Shown here piece after piece: positions 26,981 to 34,687 of a DNA stretch of 64,000 nucleotides. The stretch's first letter is position 1. Every line of letters begins with the position of its first letter. Origin of the DNA: CAZJHX01 sp964545715 (lineage in GTDB: Bacteria > Myxococcota_A > UBA9042 > GCA-2863065); contig CAZJHX010000010.1 in assembly GCA_964545715.1 (NCBI GenBank), positions 1-64,000 on the forward strand, written 5' to 3'. The translations under genes and the position numbers were made by a program. Below the pieces are notes generated by a model, which was not told the DNA's origin, ran no database searches, and worked only from the letters and a program-made list of their open reading frames with translations.

Positions 26981-27474
26981 TCGCCTCACGTCGCGCCGGC
27001 CGAATCATCGTGGCTCTGGGGCTTGTCCTTGGAGCCGCCGTTAGTTGCACCAAGGGCAGAGAGCATCCACCCATGAACACTCCTGAGAAAGTCCAAGTCA
27101 CGCCGCCCGCCACCGAGACGGTCTCGCGCCGAGAGTTTCGCAAGGGGTTTAACGCCGACAGCTTGAGAGCGTGGGACCTGAAGGGCGACTGGAGCTGGGG
27201 TGCCGGCCCCGCGACGCATCAGGTGAGCTTTACCGTTGCGGACGGGCGCCTTGTCATGACGCATCCAGCCGGCGCCTACAGCGGTGGCGTCGCATCGGAC
27301 TCGCCCGATGTCCTGGTCTTGCACCACGCCGAGCGGGGCGCCGGGCCGCCGTTTGATGTCTGGGTAAATCTACGCCGCGGCGCCGACGGCACCCTGGTCG
27401 GGCACACGATCACGCTGGGCGGGGATGAGGATGACCCAATCGCTGTCTACGTGAAGCGGATGGGCGCGCCCTGA
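26977..27474 (+). CDS. Small lipoprotein, candidate immunity partner of the upstream effector
   Basis: A 165-aa protein. The GTG at 26977 overlaps the effector stop by four bases (GTGA). The N-terminus IASRRAGRIIVALGLVLGAAVSC is a signal peptide with a lipobox-like AVSC. The mature part is a compact beta-rich domain (HQVSFTVADGRLVMTH, GHTITLGGDEDDPIAVYV) with no enzyme motif. A small exported lipoprotein translated in lockstep with a potential protease fits an immunity protein protecting the periplasm. A chaperone or cofactor for the same effector is the alternative. It ends four bases from the convergent cysteine-repeat gene. Confidence 0.7.
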   Translation: MIASRRAGRIIVALGLVLGAAVSCTKGREHPPMNTPEKVQVTPPATETVSRREFRKGFNADSLRAWDLKGDWSWGAGPATHQVSFTVADGRLVMTHPAGAYSGGVASDSPDVLVLHHAERGAGPPFDVWVNLRRGADGTLVGHTITLGGDEDDPIAVYVKRMGAP

Positions 27475-27478
27475 TCGC

Positions 27479-27877
27479 CTATTTGTAGGGCGACTTGGTG
27501 CACTTGCCGCTGCTGCACTTGCCGAAGCCCTTGCACTCTGAGTCGAAGCCGCAGCCCCCGCACCAACCCTTCTTGCACTTTCCCCAGCCCTTGCAGTCCG
27601 AGTCAAAGCCGCAGCTGCCGCACTTGCCGCTCTTACACTTGCCGTGCGGGCAATCCGAGTCGAAGCCGCACTTCTTCTCGGGCTCGGCCTCTGTCATGTT
27701 CAAGGGCGTCATGTTGATGGGCTCGGCGAACGTCATCGCGGGTGTCGCCACCGTGGTAGCCGGGGCGGGCTGCTGAGTCACGCTCTGCGCGTTCGTGCTG
27801 TCCCCCTGTTGTGCCACGACCAGACCCGCAGATAGCGCCACTGCCAGGATCACCGCTGCGACCGAGATTCGCTTCAT
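27479..27877 (-). CDS. Secreted triple-repeat cysteine-rich peptide
   Basis: A 132-aa precursor. Residues 1-22 form a signal peptide (VAAVILAVALSAGLVVAQ). A low-complexity Thr/Pro/Met segment follows (residues 25-68), then three tandem units of about 20 residues, each CGFDSDC-x2-3-GKC-x2-G-x-C: CGFDSDCPHGKCKSGKC, CGFDSDCKGWGKCKKGWC, CGFDSECKGFGKCSSGKC. Twelve cysteines, four per unit, and many Lys/Gly give a basic disulphide-rich tail. It could be a metal binder, a structural peptide or an antimicrobial or toxin-like peptide. It is transcribed opposite to both effector-like genes. No family assignment is possible. Confidence 0.8.
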   Translation of the reverse strand: MKRISVAAVILAVALSAGLVVAQQGDSTNAQSVTQQPAPATTVATPAMTFAEPINMTPLNMTEAEPEKKCGFDSDCPHGKCKSGKCGSCGFDSDCKGWGKCKKGWCGGCGFDSECKGFGKCSSGKCTKSPYK

Positions 27878-28005
27878 GTCTTCTCCTCTGAAATTGTTGG
27901 TTTTTTTTGGAATAGAAACGCGTCGTAAGCGCCACTTTACAGTGTGTCACGCACAGTTGACACCCACCGCATACCCCATTGCAGCGCAGTGCGTCGAATA
28001 GCCTC

Positions 28006-28021
28006 TGGCACAGCCGTTGCT
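28006..28021 (+). promoter_or_regulatory. Sigma-54-type promoter before the second effector-like gene
   Basis: TGGCACA-GCCG-TTGCT has the RpoN consensus at all but one specified position with exact -24/-12 spacing. Start of transcription is expected near 28032. TGTGTCACGCACA (27943-27955, an imperfect TGTG/CACA palindrome) and GTGTC/GACAC arms lie 50-60 bases upstream, possible activator sites. Confidence 0.68.
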
Positions 28022-28071
28022 CATGAGCGGTGTCAAAGAAGCGACTGTATTCGACACACGGAGGCAACATC

Positions 28072-29790
28072 ATGGGTGAGCTGACTACGACGACCACCAC
28101 CGCACCAACCACATCCGGGCCGGCCACGACGACCGCCGACCCGGAGCGCACGGCGGTGCAAGGGACCGGGTACGACGAGCAGAGCGCATCGCTCAGCACG
28201 GGCGGCGACGGCAAGCGCCTGACCAGCAACGACTGGGAGCGCAGCCAGAAGGCGCTGTATGCGGCAGCGGATATCTTTCAACGGCAGACCGACCCGGCGG
28301 GGGCCGGCGCCGATATCGCCGACGCCGCGTTTTTGAGCGGCCTGTTTGAGGCCTCTACCGGCCTGTCCGACGGGAGCAAATTATCGTCCGCGGACCGCCT
28401 GCAAAAGGCGCAGGGCGGTATGGCCGGACTGGACCAGCATGTGGCGCTGTACGAATCGTCAGCGGACCACCTCTCCTGGGTGACGGACCAGGTCATCGTT
28501 CCCGAAGGCCTGCTCGAGGCGAGCCTGCAAAACGGCGTGGCCAGGGATCGGGTGGACGGAGCCATCCTGACGGAGGACGAGCAGGTCATCGAGGGCGGCT
28601 ACGCCAATCCGTTTGAGGAGGCGATCGCCATGCGGCCCGCGCTGCCGGCCTTGACCAGCACCTTATCCCAGCTGCGACGCGTCGGCCTGAAGGTCGCGGA
28701 CGTCGACGGGGAGCTGCAGACGCTGGCTACGGACACGCTGCCGGCCAAATGGGCGACGTACTCCAGCCCGGCCGATCTGCTGGCGAACCTGCGCAACCTG
28801 CTGCTGATCATCGACCCGATTCTCATGGCGACGGACGCCGAGAAGATGGAGGACCTGGCCACCCAGAGCAACGAGATCGACAAGATCGGCGACCTGGCCG
28901 ACTTCACGAAGATGGTGGTCAGCACATGCGCGGGCATCGCGGGCATCGCGGCCACGTTTGGCGGGCTTATGTCGCGCGCAACGCTGCCGGCCAAGGAGGT
29001 GGCCACGGCGGTCGCCGGCGCTCGGGCGGCAACCCTGCAGGTCGCCACCAACCCGGTGGTCGGCAAAGTGCTGACCGTGTGCACGCTGGTGTCCAACATG
29101 GCGGTCTTGCTGGATCCGGACTCGACCGCCGACGAGCGCGTTGATGCCGGCGTGGGCGCCGCGTCGTCCCTGGCCTTCCTCATCGGCGGCACCGCGGGCA
29201 CGGCGTTTGGCGTGGCGCTGCTGGTCAGCTACTGGAACTTCAAGTTCTGGATGAACGAGCTGGCGCGCTCCAAGATCGCGATCACGGCCGGTTGGATGTC
29301 CAAGGCGTACGACACCATCGCGGACAGCGGCCAGCGGCTGAGCAAGGGCTGCGAGGACCTGGTCAAAGCCGCGACCCTGGCGGAGAACGAGAAGGACCCG
29401 GCGCAGCGAGACGCGATGGAGCGGCTGGTCTCTCAGTTCACCAACACCCTGGGCCAGGCGACGGGCGACTTCCTGAAGCGCACCGAGCCGGTGGGCTACG
29501 GACCGGGTGTCGCCTATGAGCCGGGCGCGTACAAGTCGCTGACCGACGCGTTTGCGCCGGTGCGCCAGCAGTACTCCCCGCTGGTCAGCGGTGATCGCCA
29601 GGTCTGGGACGCGGGCTTCGTCCTGCGCGGCGCAGAGATGACGCTGGAGACGATGGTTTGGGCAGCGGAGAACCACCAGGACCTGGTCACCGCGGAGGCC
29701 GGTCTGGGCACCGTGCCGGACGGCCCCGAGTACGAGTCCCCGGAGACCGGCGTGGTCGACGGTGGCCTCGGCGCCTCCCCTGCGCCTTAG
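28072..29790 (+). CDS. Putative membrane-inserting effector with the same N-terminal module
   Basis: A 572-aa protein without a signal peptide. ATG 28072 has CGGAGG upstream. It begins with a Thr run and then AVQGTGYDEQSASLS, mirroring the N-terminus of the protein at 26024. Residues about 50-270 are helical and soluble. Three hydrophobic stretches follow at about 277-300 (VVSTCAGIAGIAATFGGL), 325-350 and 362-392 (SSLAFLIGGTAGTAFGVALL). A helical C-terminal region of about 180 residues closes the protein. Buried hydrophobic hairpins inside a soluble helical protein recall alpha-helical pore-forming toxins. Function is inferred from layout only. There is no immunity candidate downstream; its stop overlaps that of the convergent Usp gene by three bases. 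Confidence 0.72.
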   Translation: MGELTTTTTTAPTTSGPATTTADPERTAVQGTGYDEQSASLSTGGDGKRLTSNDWERSQKALYAAADIFQRQTDPAGAGADIADAAFLSGLFEASTGLSDGSKLSSADRLQKAQGGMAGLDQHVALYESSADHLSWVTDQVIVPEGLLEASLQNGVARDRVDGAILTEDEQVIEGGYANPFEEAIAMRPALPALTSTLSQLRRVGLKVADVDGELQTLATDTLPAKWATYSSPADLLANLRNLLLIIDPILMATDAEKMEDLATQSNEIDKIGDLADFTKMVVSTCAGIAGIAATFGGLMSRATLPAKEVATAVAGARAATLQVATNPVVGKVLTVCTLVSNMAVLLDPDSTADERVDAGVGAASSLAFLIGGTAGTAFGVALLVSYWNFKFWMNELARSKIAITAGWMSKAYDTIADSGQRLSKGCEDLVKAATLAENEKDPAQRDAMERLVSQFTNTLGQATGDFLKRTEPVGYGPGVAYEPGAYKSLTDAFAPVRQQYSPLVSGDRQVWDAGFVLRGAEMTLETMVWAAENHQDLVTAEAGLGTVPDGPEYESPETGVVDGGLGASPAP

Positions 29791-30572
29791 CTCTGTTGCA
29801 GTGGCTTGAGCACCAGCACCGGACGGTCCGCCAGGCGCAGCACGTTCTCTGCGACGCTGCCCAGAAAGAAAGCTCGGATTGCGCGCGCATGGGACGGCAG
29901 GACCACCAGGTCCACGTCCAGATTCTGCGCTTTGGCCAAAATACCGATGGCGTCGGAGCGATCCTGCACCACATGACGCTCGATGGGGCGCTTGGTGTCG
30001 ATGGGCACGTCCCACAGGCGCTTCAGCAGGGCGGCTGGGTCGTCTGACGGCGAGCACACGTGCACCACATGCAGCTCGGCCAACAGTCGCGTGGCCAGTC
30101 GGGCCACCGAGCCCAGCCCGCGGGCCGCCAGATCGGAGAAGTCGGTGGGATACAGCACATGCCAGTTGCCCTCACCGCGCGGCAGCCGTGACGCCCAGGG
30201 CACCACGAGCACGGGGATAGCGCTGCCGCGAAGCAGCTTGACGGTGTTGCGCCCCATGTAACCCGGTGCTCGAGATCGGACGTCCGAGGCACCCAGCGCC
30301 AGCAGCGCAGCGTCCGGGTGGCTGCTCTCGTTCAACAGTGACTTTACGGGATCATCCTCGCTCTGGATGAACTGTGCGGTGACCTCGCGGTCGTGGAACC
30401 ACGCTGTGATCGTCTCGCTCCATCGTGTCTCTTCGGTGGCTGGGTCCCCCTCAGAGGCGTGAACCAGGCGTACGGACGCATCCAGCGCCTTGGCCAGGGT
30501 GGCCACCGTTTCGCACAGCGCCAGCCATTCGGATCGAAAGCTGATGCCAACAATGATTCTTGCTTCGCTCAT
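29787..30572 (-). CDS. Tandem universal stress protein (Usp)
   Basis: A 261-aa cytoplasmic protein made of two Usp domains. The first (residues 1-130) runs from IIVGISFRSEW to a degraded nucleotide loop (LGASDVRSRAPGYMGRNTVKLLRG, then IPVLVVP). The second (about 138-261) runs from HVLYPTDFSDLAARG to LPSHARAIRAFFLGSVAENVLRLADRPVLVLK, which keeps the G-x9-GSVAE-type tail. Usp proteins bind ATP or act as stress switches. ATG 30572 has AGGGCAAC upstream. It is divergent from the redox operon starting at 30803, so the intergenic region may control both. Confidence 0.9.
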   Translation of the reverse strand: MSEARIIVGISFRSEWLALCETVATLAKALDASVRLVHASEGDPATEETRWSETITAWFHDREVTAQFIQSEDDPVKSLLNESSHPDAALLALGASDVRSRAPGYMGRNTVKLLRGSAIPVLVVPWASRLPRGEGNWHVLYPTDFSDLAARGLGSVARLATRLLAELHVVHVCSPSDDPAALLKRLWDVPIDTKRPIERHVVQDRSDAIGILAKAQNLDVDLVVLPSHARAIRAFFLGSVAENVLRLADRPVLVLKPLQQS

Positions 30573-30726
30573 GTTGCCCTACACGTGCAACGACTCTGCC
30601 ATGCGAGTTTCAGACCCCGTGGCGCGATGACCTTCACAGGGACGGGGCGTTCTGTCCCGAGACTGCACCGAATCCGGGAGATTTGTCCGGCTCCGAACGG
30701 GGCTCTGAGCACCAGAAGTACGTCAT

Positions 30727-30744
30727 ACGGCCGATGTCGGCCGT
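30727..30744. promoter_or_regulatory. Perfect 8+8 base palindrome next to the redox-operon promoter
   Basis: ACGGCCGA and TCGGCCGT are perfect inverted arms around a two-base centre, immediately upstream of the -24 element at 30746. A second dyad, GGGAC...GTCCC (30639-30643 and 30654-30658), lies about 90-105 bases upstream, the usual distance for sigma-54 activator sites. Both are candidate protein-binding sites. Confidence 0.5.
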
Positions 30745-30745
30745 T

Positions 30746-30761
30746 TGGCATATCCCTAGCA
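30746..30761 (+). promoter_or_regulatory. Possible sigma-54-type promoter for the redox operon
   Basis: TGGCATA-TCCC-TAGCA keeps GG and GC at the right spacing and the YTGGCAY -24 element. Its -12 element is TAGCA, not TTGCA. Transcription would begin near 30772, about 30 bases before TTG 30803. It is weaker than the other sigma-54 candidates here. Confidence 0.45.
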
Positions 30762-30802
30762 TGATCCATGCTGGCGGCCGAAAGCGGCTGCGGAGGTTTA
30801 CA

Positions 30803-31288
30803 TTGCTGTTTCATCTGGTTGTTACGTCGATGCTGGCGGTCGGCGTCGGTCGGCCCGCGCCGGCGATCGATGCGCCGGACGTGTCGGACAAGCCCGTGCG
30901 CCTCGCCGACCTCAAAGGGCAGGTCGTCATCGTGGACTTCTGGGCCAGTTGGTGCCGCCCGTGCGCGGCGTCGTTGCCCTTCTACGAAGCCCTGCAGGGC
31001 AAGTACGGCGACCGTGGATTGACCGTCGTGGCCGTGAGCGTGGATGAGGACAGGGAGACCGCCCGGGCCTTTGTCTCCCAGCTGAAGCTGAAGCTGCTGC
31101 GCGTCGTCCATGACAAGGGCGCCGTCATCGCCAAGCGTTACGACCCGCCCACTATGCCCACCGCCTATCTGATCGACCGAAAAGGCCGCATCGCAGGCGT
31201 CTATACCGGCTTTGACAGCGACCACAGCCAGCGCATCGAGCGCCACCTGGAGCGGCTGTTGGATGACGCGGTCACGCGGGCCCCGTGA
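30803..31288 (+). CDS. TlpA/ResA-like exported thioredoxin
   Basis: A 161-aa thioredoxin-fold protein. I chose TTG 30803 because GGAGG (30792-30796) lies six bases upstream; it opens a signal or anchor segment (LFHLVVTSMLAVGVG). The active site is DFWASWCRPC (Cys51, Cys54). The cis-Pro loop is PPTMPTAYLIDRKGRI. TlpA/ResA proteins reduce disulphides in apocytochromes or copper chaperones outside the cytoplasmic membrane. Its GTGA overlap with the multiheme gene downstream fits a role in heme-ligation or cysteine maintenance of the c-type proteins encoded in the same operon. Thioredoxin-like genes also accompany DUF4266/DUF3570 genes in other bacteria. Confidence 0.9.
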   Translation: MLFHLVVTSMLAVGVGRPAPAIDAPDVSDKPVRLADLKGQVVIVDFWASWCRPCAASLPFYEALQGKYGDRGLTVVAVSVDEDRETARAFVSQLKLKLLRVVHDKGAVIAKRYDPPTMPTAYLIDRKGRIAGVYTGFDSDHSQRIERHLERLLDDAVTRAP

Positions 31289-34020
31289 GGTTCTGTCTGG
31301 CGGCGGTTCTGCTGGTGACCGGCTGTACGGGGGACCCGGCTCCTACCGACCGCTTCGAAGTGGAGGTCGCCCCGATTCTGGTCCATCGCTGTGGCTCGGC
31401 GCGCTGTCACGGTGTGGCGCCCGACGCTGAGGCGCGCGGTGAGGTTGTCGACTGGGGGGCGTTCGTGTTTCGCCTGGACGATCGCGGGCAGCCGGCGGAC
31501 ATGGACGCGCTCTACGCGGCCGCCAGGCGCGCGATCAACACAGACGAGCGGCCCGAGTTCTCCACGCTGCTCCGCAAGGCGCTGCCTCCCGCGTTCGGCG
31601 GCTTGCCACACTTCGGCGGCGCGGCCTTCTCCTCGCCCGCAGACCCCGGCTATCAGACGATTCTGGCGTGGATCGCTGCCGAGGAGGGCGGCGGCGAGCT
31701 GGAGCCCCCGCTGACCGAGCTGGAGGCCCACTTCGAGCGCGAGGTTCAGCCTGTTCTGGTGGCCGGCTCGTGCGCGACCGCCAGCTGTCACGGTGCCGCC
31801 AGTGCCGTTCCCTACCACGTTCAGTCCGGGGACAACGGCCTGTTCGCGCGCGCCTGGACTCGGGCCAACTATCGCGAGGCGGTGCGCATGCTGGCGCTGT
31901 CGGGAGAGCCTCTAAACGCTCGCCTGATCCGCAAGGGCCTGCCTCTGCACGCCGGCGGCATCGTTCACAAGGGTGGCAACAACACCTTCTTTACGGGGCC
32001 CGAGGACCCGCGCGTGGCGGCGATCACCGGTTGGGCCTGCGCCGAACGGCTGGCGCGGACCGGGGTGGCCTGCAGCGACGACAGCGGGCCGGCAGCCATG
32101 GTGTTCGTGCGCGGGCCGCTGTCGCCCCACGCGGTCTTCGACCTGGACGTGTTCGAGCCCGGGACGGCCATCCTGCGCGCGGCTCTCAGCGGGGAGGCGC
32201 CCGTGACCGAGGTCGAGGATCTGACGACCTCCCTGAGCCCCGAGCCCGCGGACGCACGCGACCCGGCCATCTCCGCCGACGGCGCTCGCATGGCTTTCTC
32301 GCTTCGCGAGTCTGCGGACCACGGGCATGCGATTCGTCTGATGGATCTGGCGACGCTGGCAACGACGCCGCTGACCGAGCACCACGCGCGCGCCGCGGAC
32401 GGCACGCTGTGGACGGACCGCGATCCCACGTTTGGGCCGGGCGGCCACGTCTGGTTCGTGTCGACCCGGCTCGGGAAGGCGGCCGATCGCCGCGGTTTGG
32501 TGGACGCAGAGCTCTACGAGGTGGATCCGGACACCGGTGACGTTCAGCGCTGGACCTACACGCCCCACATCGAGCGCAAGCCGGGCTTTCTGCGGGTCGG
32601 CAAAGTCGCGGGCGAGGTGGCGTTTACCGCGCTGCGTGATCTCTTCGACGACCAGGCCCACGCGCACCCCTTCCGCTTTCCGACAGATCTCCACGTCGAG
32701 TACCACCAGCACTTCGGCACGACGCCGACCAGCGACCTGTTCCACGATCTGCGTGAGCTGCCGGATGGCAGGAACCTGATGACGGTCGGCGATCTGACCG
32801 CGGTGTGGGGTGCCGGCGCGCTTGGCGTGATCGACCGCAACTTCGGGCCCCAGATCAACAGCGCGTCTCAGTCGGACGACCCGGCCACACCTGCATACGC
32901 GGATCCGGTTACGCTGCTGTCGGACGAGGGCGTGCTGGCTCGCGACGCGGCTGCGCTGCCGGACGGCCGTGTGCTTGTGGCGACGGCGCCCGGCGGCCAT
33001 GCGGCGGACGACCCGACTGCAGCGGTCGATTTTCGCATTGAGCTGCTCACCCTTGCGGAGTCGGTGAGCGGCGCCGGCCCGTCGGTGGTGTCTCGGGTCG
33101 TGCTGGTCGACGAGCCCGGTCTCAGTGATAGGGATCCCGAGCCGATCGTCCTGCGTAGCCCGCTGGCGCCCGATACCAAGCGCAAGTGGGATCCGGAGCT
33201 GTCGCATGGGCTGCTGGTGCATCAGGGCCTGCCGCTCATCGACGCGCTGCTGGCCAATCTGTCGCCGTCGGGCGTTAAGGCGCCGCGCACCGACATGGCC
33301 TGGGTTCGTCTGATCGAGGCGGTGGACGCCAAAGTGGACCAGCGCAAGACCACGGGCCTGACGGACTGCTCGCCTCAGCGGATTCTGGCCGAGCTGCCGC
33401 TGTTTGATGACGGGTCTTTCCAGGTCCGCATTCCGGCCGGCATCCCGTTCCGCATTCAGGCGCTCGACGAACAGCGGCGCGCCATCGGTGTCCATCACAA
33501 CCGCTGGTTTTATGTCATGGGCGGACAGACCCTGCCGCAGGGCGTGCGCGGCGCCCCTGAGACGACGTATCGGGATCAATGCGCGCTGTGCCATGGCTCT
33601 CTGTCTGGGGCCGAGGCGCAGACGCTGGGTCCGCCGGATGCGATCAGTATGGCGTCGGTCACGCTGGCTCGCTACTCGGGGGCGGATCCTCGCCTGCCGA
33701 TCACGCCGCCGACGGCCGGGGATGAGACGCGCGTGGCATTGGACTTCGTCACCGACATCCAGCCCGTGCTGGACCGGGCCTGCGCAACGGCCGGCTGTCA
33801 CGGTGATGGCGGTATCGCGCCGGTGCTGACCGGGGCGGCGACGGAGCATTTCACAGAGGCGTACGAGGCGCTGATCGGTGGAGGCTGGGTCGGTCAAACG
33901 GCTTTGAGCAGCCCGCTGATGGGGCTGCTGGACGGGACCCACGCGGCGCCGTTGGACGACGCTGAAACGCTGGCTATCGTGCGCTGGCTGGACCTGGGTG
34001 GAGGGTACGCGCTGCCATGA
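31285..34020 (+). CDS. Large c-type heme lipoprotein with beta-propeller (hydrazine synthase alpha-like region)
   Basis: A 911-aa predicted lipoprotein (lipobox LVTGC) starting at GTG 31285. It has three CX4CH motifs, HRCGSARCHG (near residue 35), GSCATASCHG (near 163) and RACATAGCHG (near 833), and one CXXCH, DQCALCHG (near 766). Residues about 300-560 form a TolB/WD40-like propeller (ISADGARMAFS, DPTFGPGGHVWFVS). The stretch around PLPQGVRGAPETTYRDQCALCHG resembles the middle domain annotated in hydrazine synthase alpha-like proteins; hydrazine chemistry itself is not implied. It probably carries electrons at the outer face of the envelope. CX4CH heme sites are known from tetraheme c3, so they are plausible but need proof. 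Confidence 0.85.
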   Translation: MRFCLAAVLLVTGCTGDPAPTDRFEVEVAPILVHRCGSARCHGVAPDAEARGEVVDWGAFVFRLDDRGQPADMDALYAAARRAINTDERPEFSTLLRKALPPAFGGLPHFGGAAFSSPADPGYQTILAWIAAEEGGGELEPPLTELEAHFEREVQPVLVAGSCATASCHGAASAVPYHVQSGDNGLFARAWTRANYREAVRMLALSGEPLNARLIRKGLPLHAGGIVHKGGNNTFFTGPEDPRVAAITGWACAERLARTGVACSDDSGPAAMVFVRGPLSPHAVFDLDVFEPGTAILRAALSGEAPVTEVEDLTTSLSPEPADARDPAISADGARMAFSLRESADHGHAIRLMDLATLATTPLTEHHARAADGTLWTDRDPTFGPGGHVWFVSTRLGKAADRRGLVDAELYEVDPDTGDVQRWTYTPHIERKPGFLRVGKVAGEVAFTALRDLFDDQAHAHPFRFPTDLHVEYHQHFGTTPTSDLFHDLRELPDGRNLMTVGDLTAVWGAGALGVIDRNFGPQINSASQSDDPATPAYADPVTLLSDEGVLARDAAALPDGRVLVATAPGGHAADDPTAAVDFRIELLTLAESVSGAGPSVVSRVVLVDEPGLSDRDPEPIVLRSPLAPDTKRKWDPELSHGLLVHQGLPLIDALLANLSPSGVKAPRTDMAWVRLIEAVDAKVDQRKTTGLTDCSPQRILAELPLFDDGSFQVRIPAGIPFRIQALDEQRRAIGVHHNRWFYVMGGQTLPQGVRGAPETTYRDQCALCHGSLSGAEAQTLGPPDAISMASVTLARYSGADPRLPITPPTAGDETRVALDFVTDIQPVLDRACATAGCHGDGGIAPVLTGAATEHFTEAYEALIGGGWVGQTALSSPLMGLLDGTHAAPLDDAETLAIVRWLDLGGGYALP

Positions 34021-34466
34021 GAAGGTTGATACTGCTTTGCGCTCTGGCGATGACGGGCTGTGTCGATGGCACCGGCACCGTCCACGACGTACCGCTGGCG
34101 GATATGACGATGTTCATCGAGGTCGCCCAGCCTGTCCTGGCGGCTCGCTGCGCCAATCCAGGGTGTCACGGCGACGTCGCGCGTCCGCTGCAGGTCTTTG
34201 CGTCGCGCCGTCACCGGCTGGACCCCGCTGACAACTACATCAACGAGCCGCTCACACTGGGCGAGCTGGAGCGGAACTACGCCAACGCCTGCGGATTTCT
34301 GGTCGGGGTGGACGCCGCCGAGCAGTCGCTGCTGCTGCGCAAGACCCTGCCGGCGCACCTGGGTGGGGTTCACCACGAGGGCGGAGTGATCTTCGAGGAC
34401 ACCGATGAGCCTGACTATCTGGCGCTGCGCGCGTGGGTGGGCAGCGCCTTTGGAGGACCGCCATGA
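34017..34466 (+). CDS. Small c-type heme lipoprotein (CX4CH)
   Basis: A 149-aa predicted lipoprotein whose ATG overlaps the preceding stop (ATGA). Lipobox AMTGC ends the signal peptide. One heme motif, RCANPGCHGD, has CX4CH spacing. It resembles the N- and C-terminal heme segments of the large protein upstream: IEVAQPVLAARCANPGCHG matches VEVAPILVHRCGSARCHG. It may be a stand-alone copy of that domain, a small electron shuttle. Other conserved features are SRRHRLDPADNYINEPLT and KTLPAHLGGVHHEGG, the latter giving a His cluster that could supply an axial ligand. Confidence 0.85.
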   Translation: MRRLILLCALAMTGCVDGTGTVHDVPLADMTMFIEVAQPVLAARCANPGCHGDVARPLQVFASRRHRLDPADNYINEPLTLGELERNYANACGFLVGVDAAEQSLLLRKTLPAHLGGVHHEGGVIFEDTDEPDYLALRAWVGSAFGGPP

Positions 34467-34687
34467 GACGACGTGTGATCGCGATGGCAGCAGCGCTGTT
34501 TCTGGCCGGTGGCCTCCTGGGCGGCTGCGCGGTGGTCAGGCCCTGGCAGCGCGGCGTGCTGATGAAGCGGGCGATGAAGCCGGCGCCGGCGAGTGGCGGC
34601 ACGACGTTTGAGCTGCACGTGCACACCATTCGAGAAGCCATGGCCGGTGCTGCGGGCGATGCGGGGGCGTCATGCGGCTGCAACTGA
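34463..34687 (+). CDS. DUF4266 family small lipoprotein
   Basis: A 74-aa protein of the DUF4266 family. ATG 34463 overlaps the previous stop (ATGA). The signal peptide ends in lipobox LLGGC. The rest has the family signature: VRPWQRGVLMKRAM, FELHVHTIREAM, then a terminal Cys-Gly-Cys-Asn (SCGCN). Function is not established. The family is typically encoded next to DUF3570, as here, and often next to a thioredoxin-like gene and ApbE. The terminal CGC is a likely metal or modification site. Only 16 bases separate its stop from being entirely inside the DUF3570 gene, so translation is coupled. Confidence 0.92.
   Translation: MRRRVIAMAAALFLAGGLLGGCAVVRPWQRGVLMKRAMKPAPASGGTTFELHVHTIREAMAGAAGDAGASCGCN

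Noticed and set aside
27901..27908. T8 run as a terminator
   Set aside because: No hairpin precedes it and it lies upstream of, not after, the minus-strand gene.
30586..30601. Minus-strand TGGCAGA-GTCG-TTGCA as a sigma-54 promoter for the Usp gene
   Set aside because: The transcription start would fall three bases before the ATG and cut off the ribosome site.
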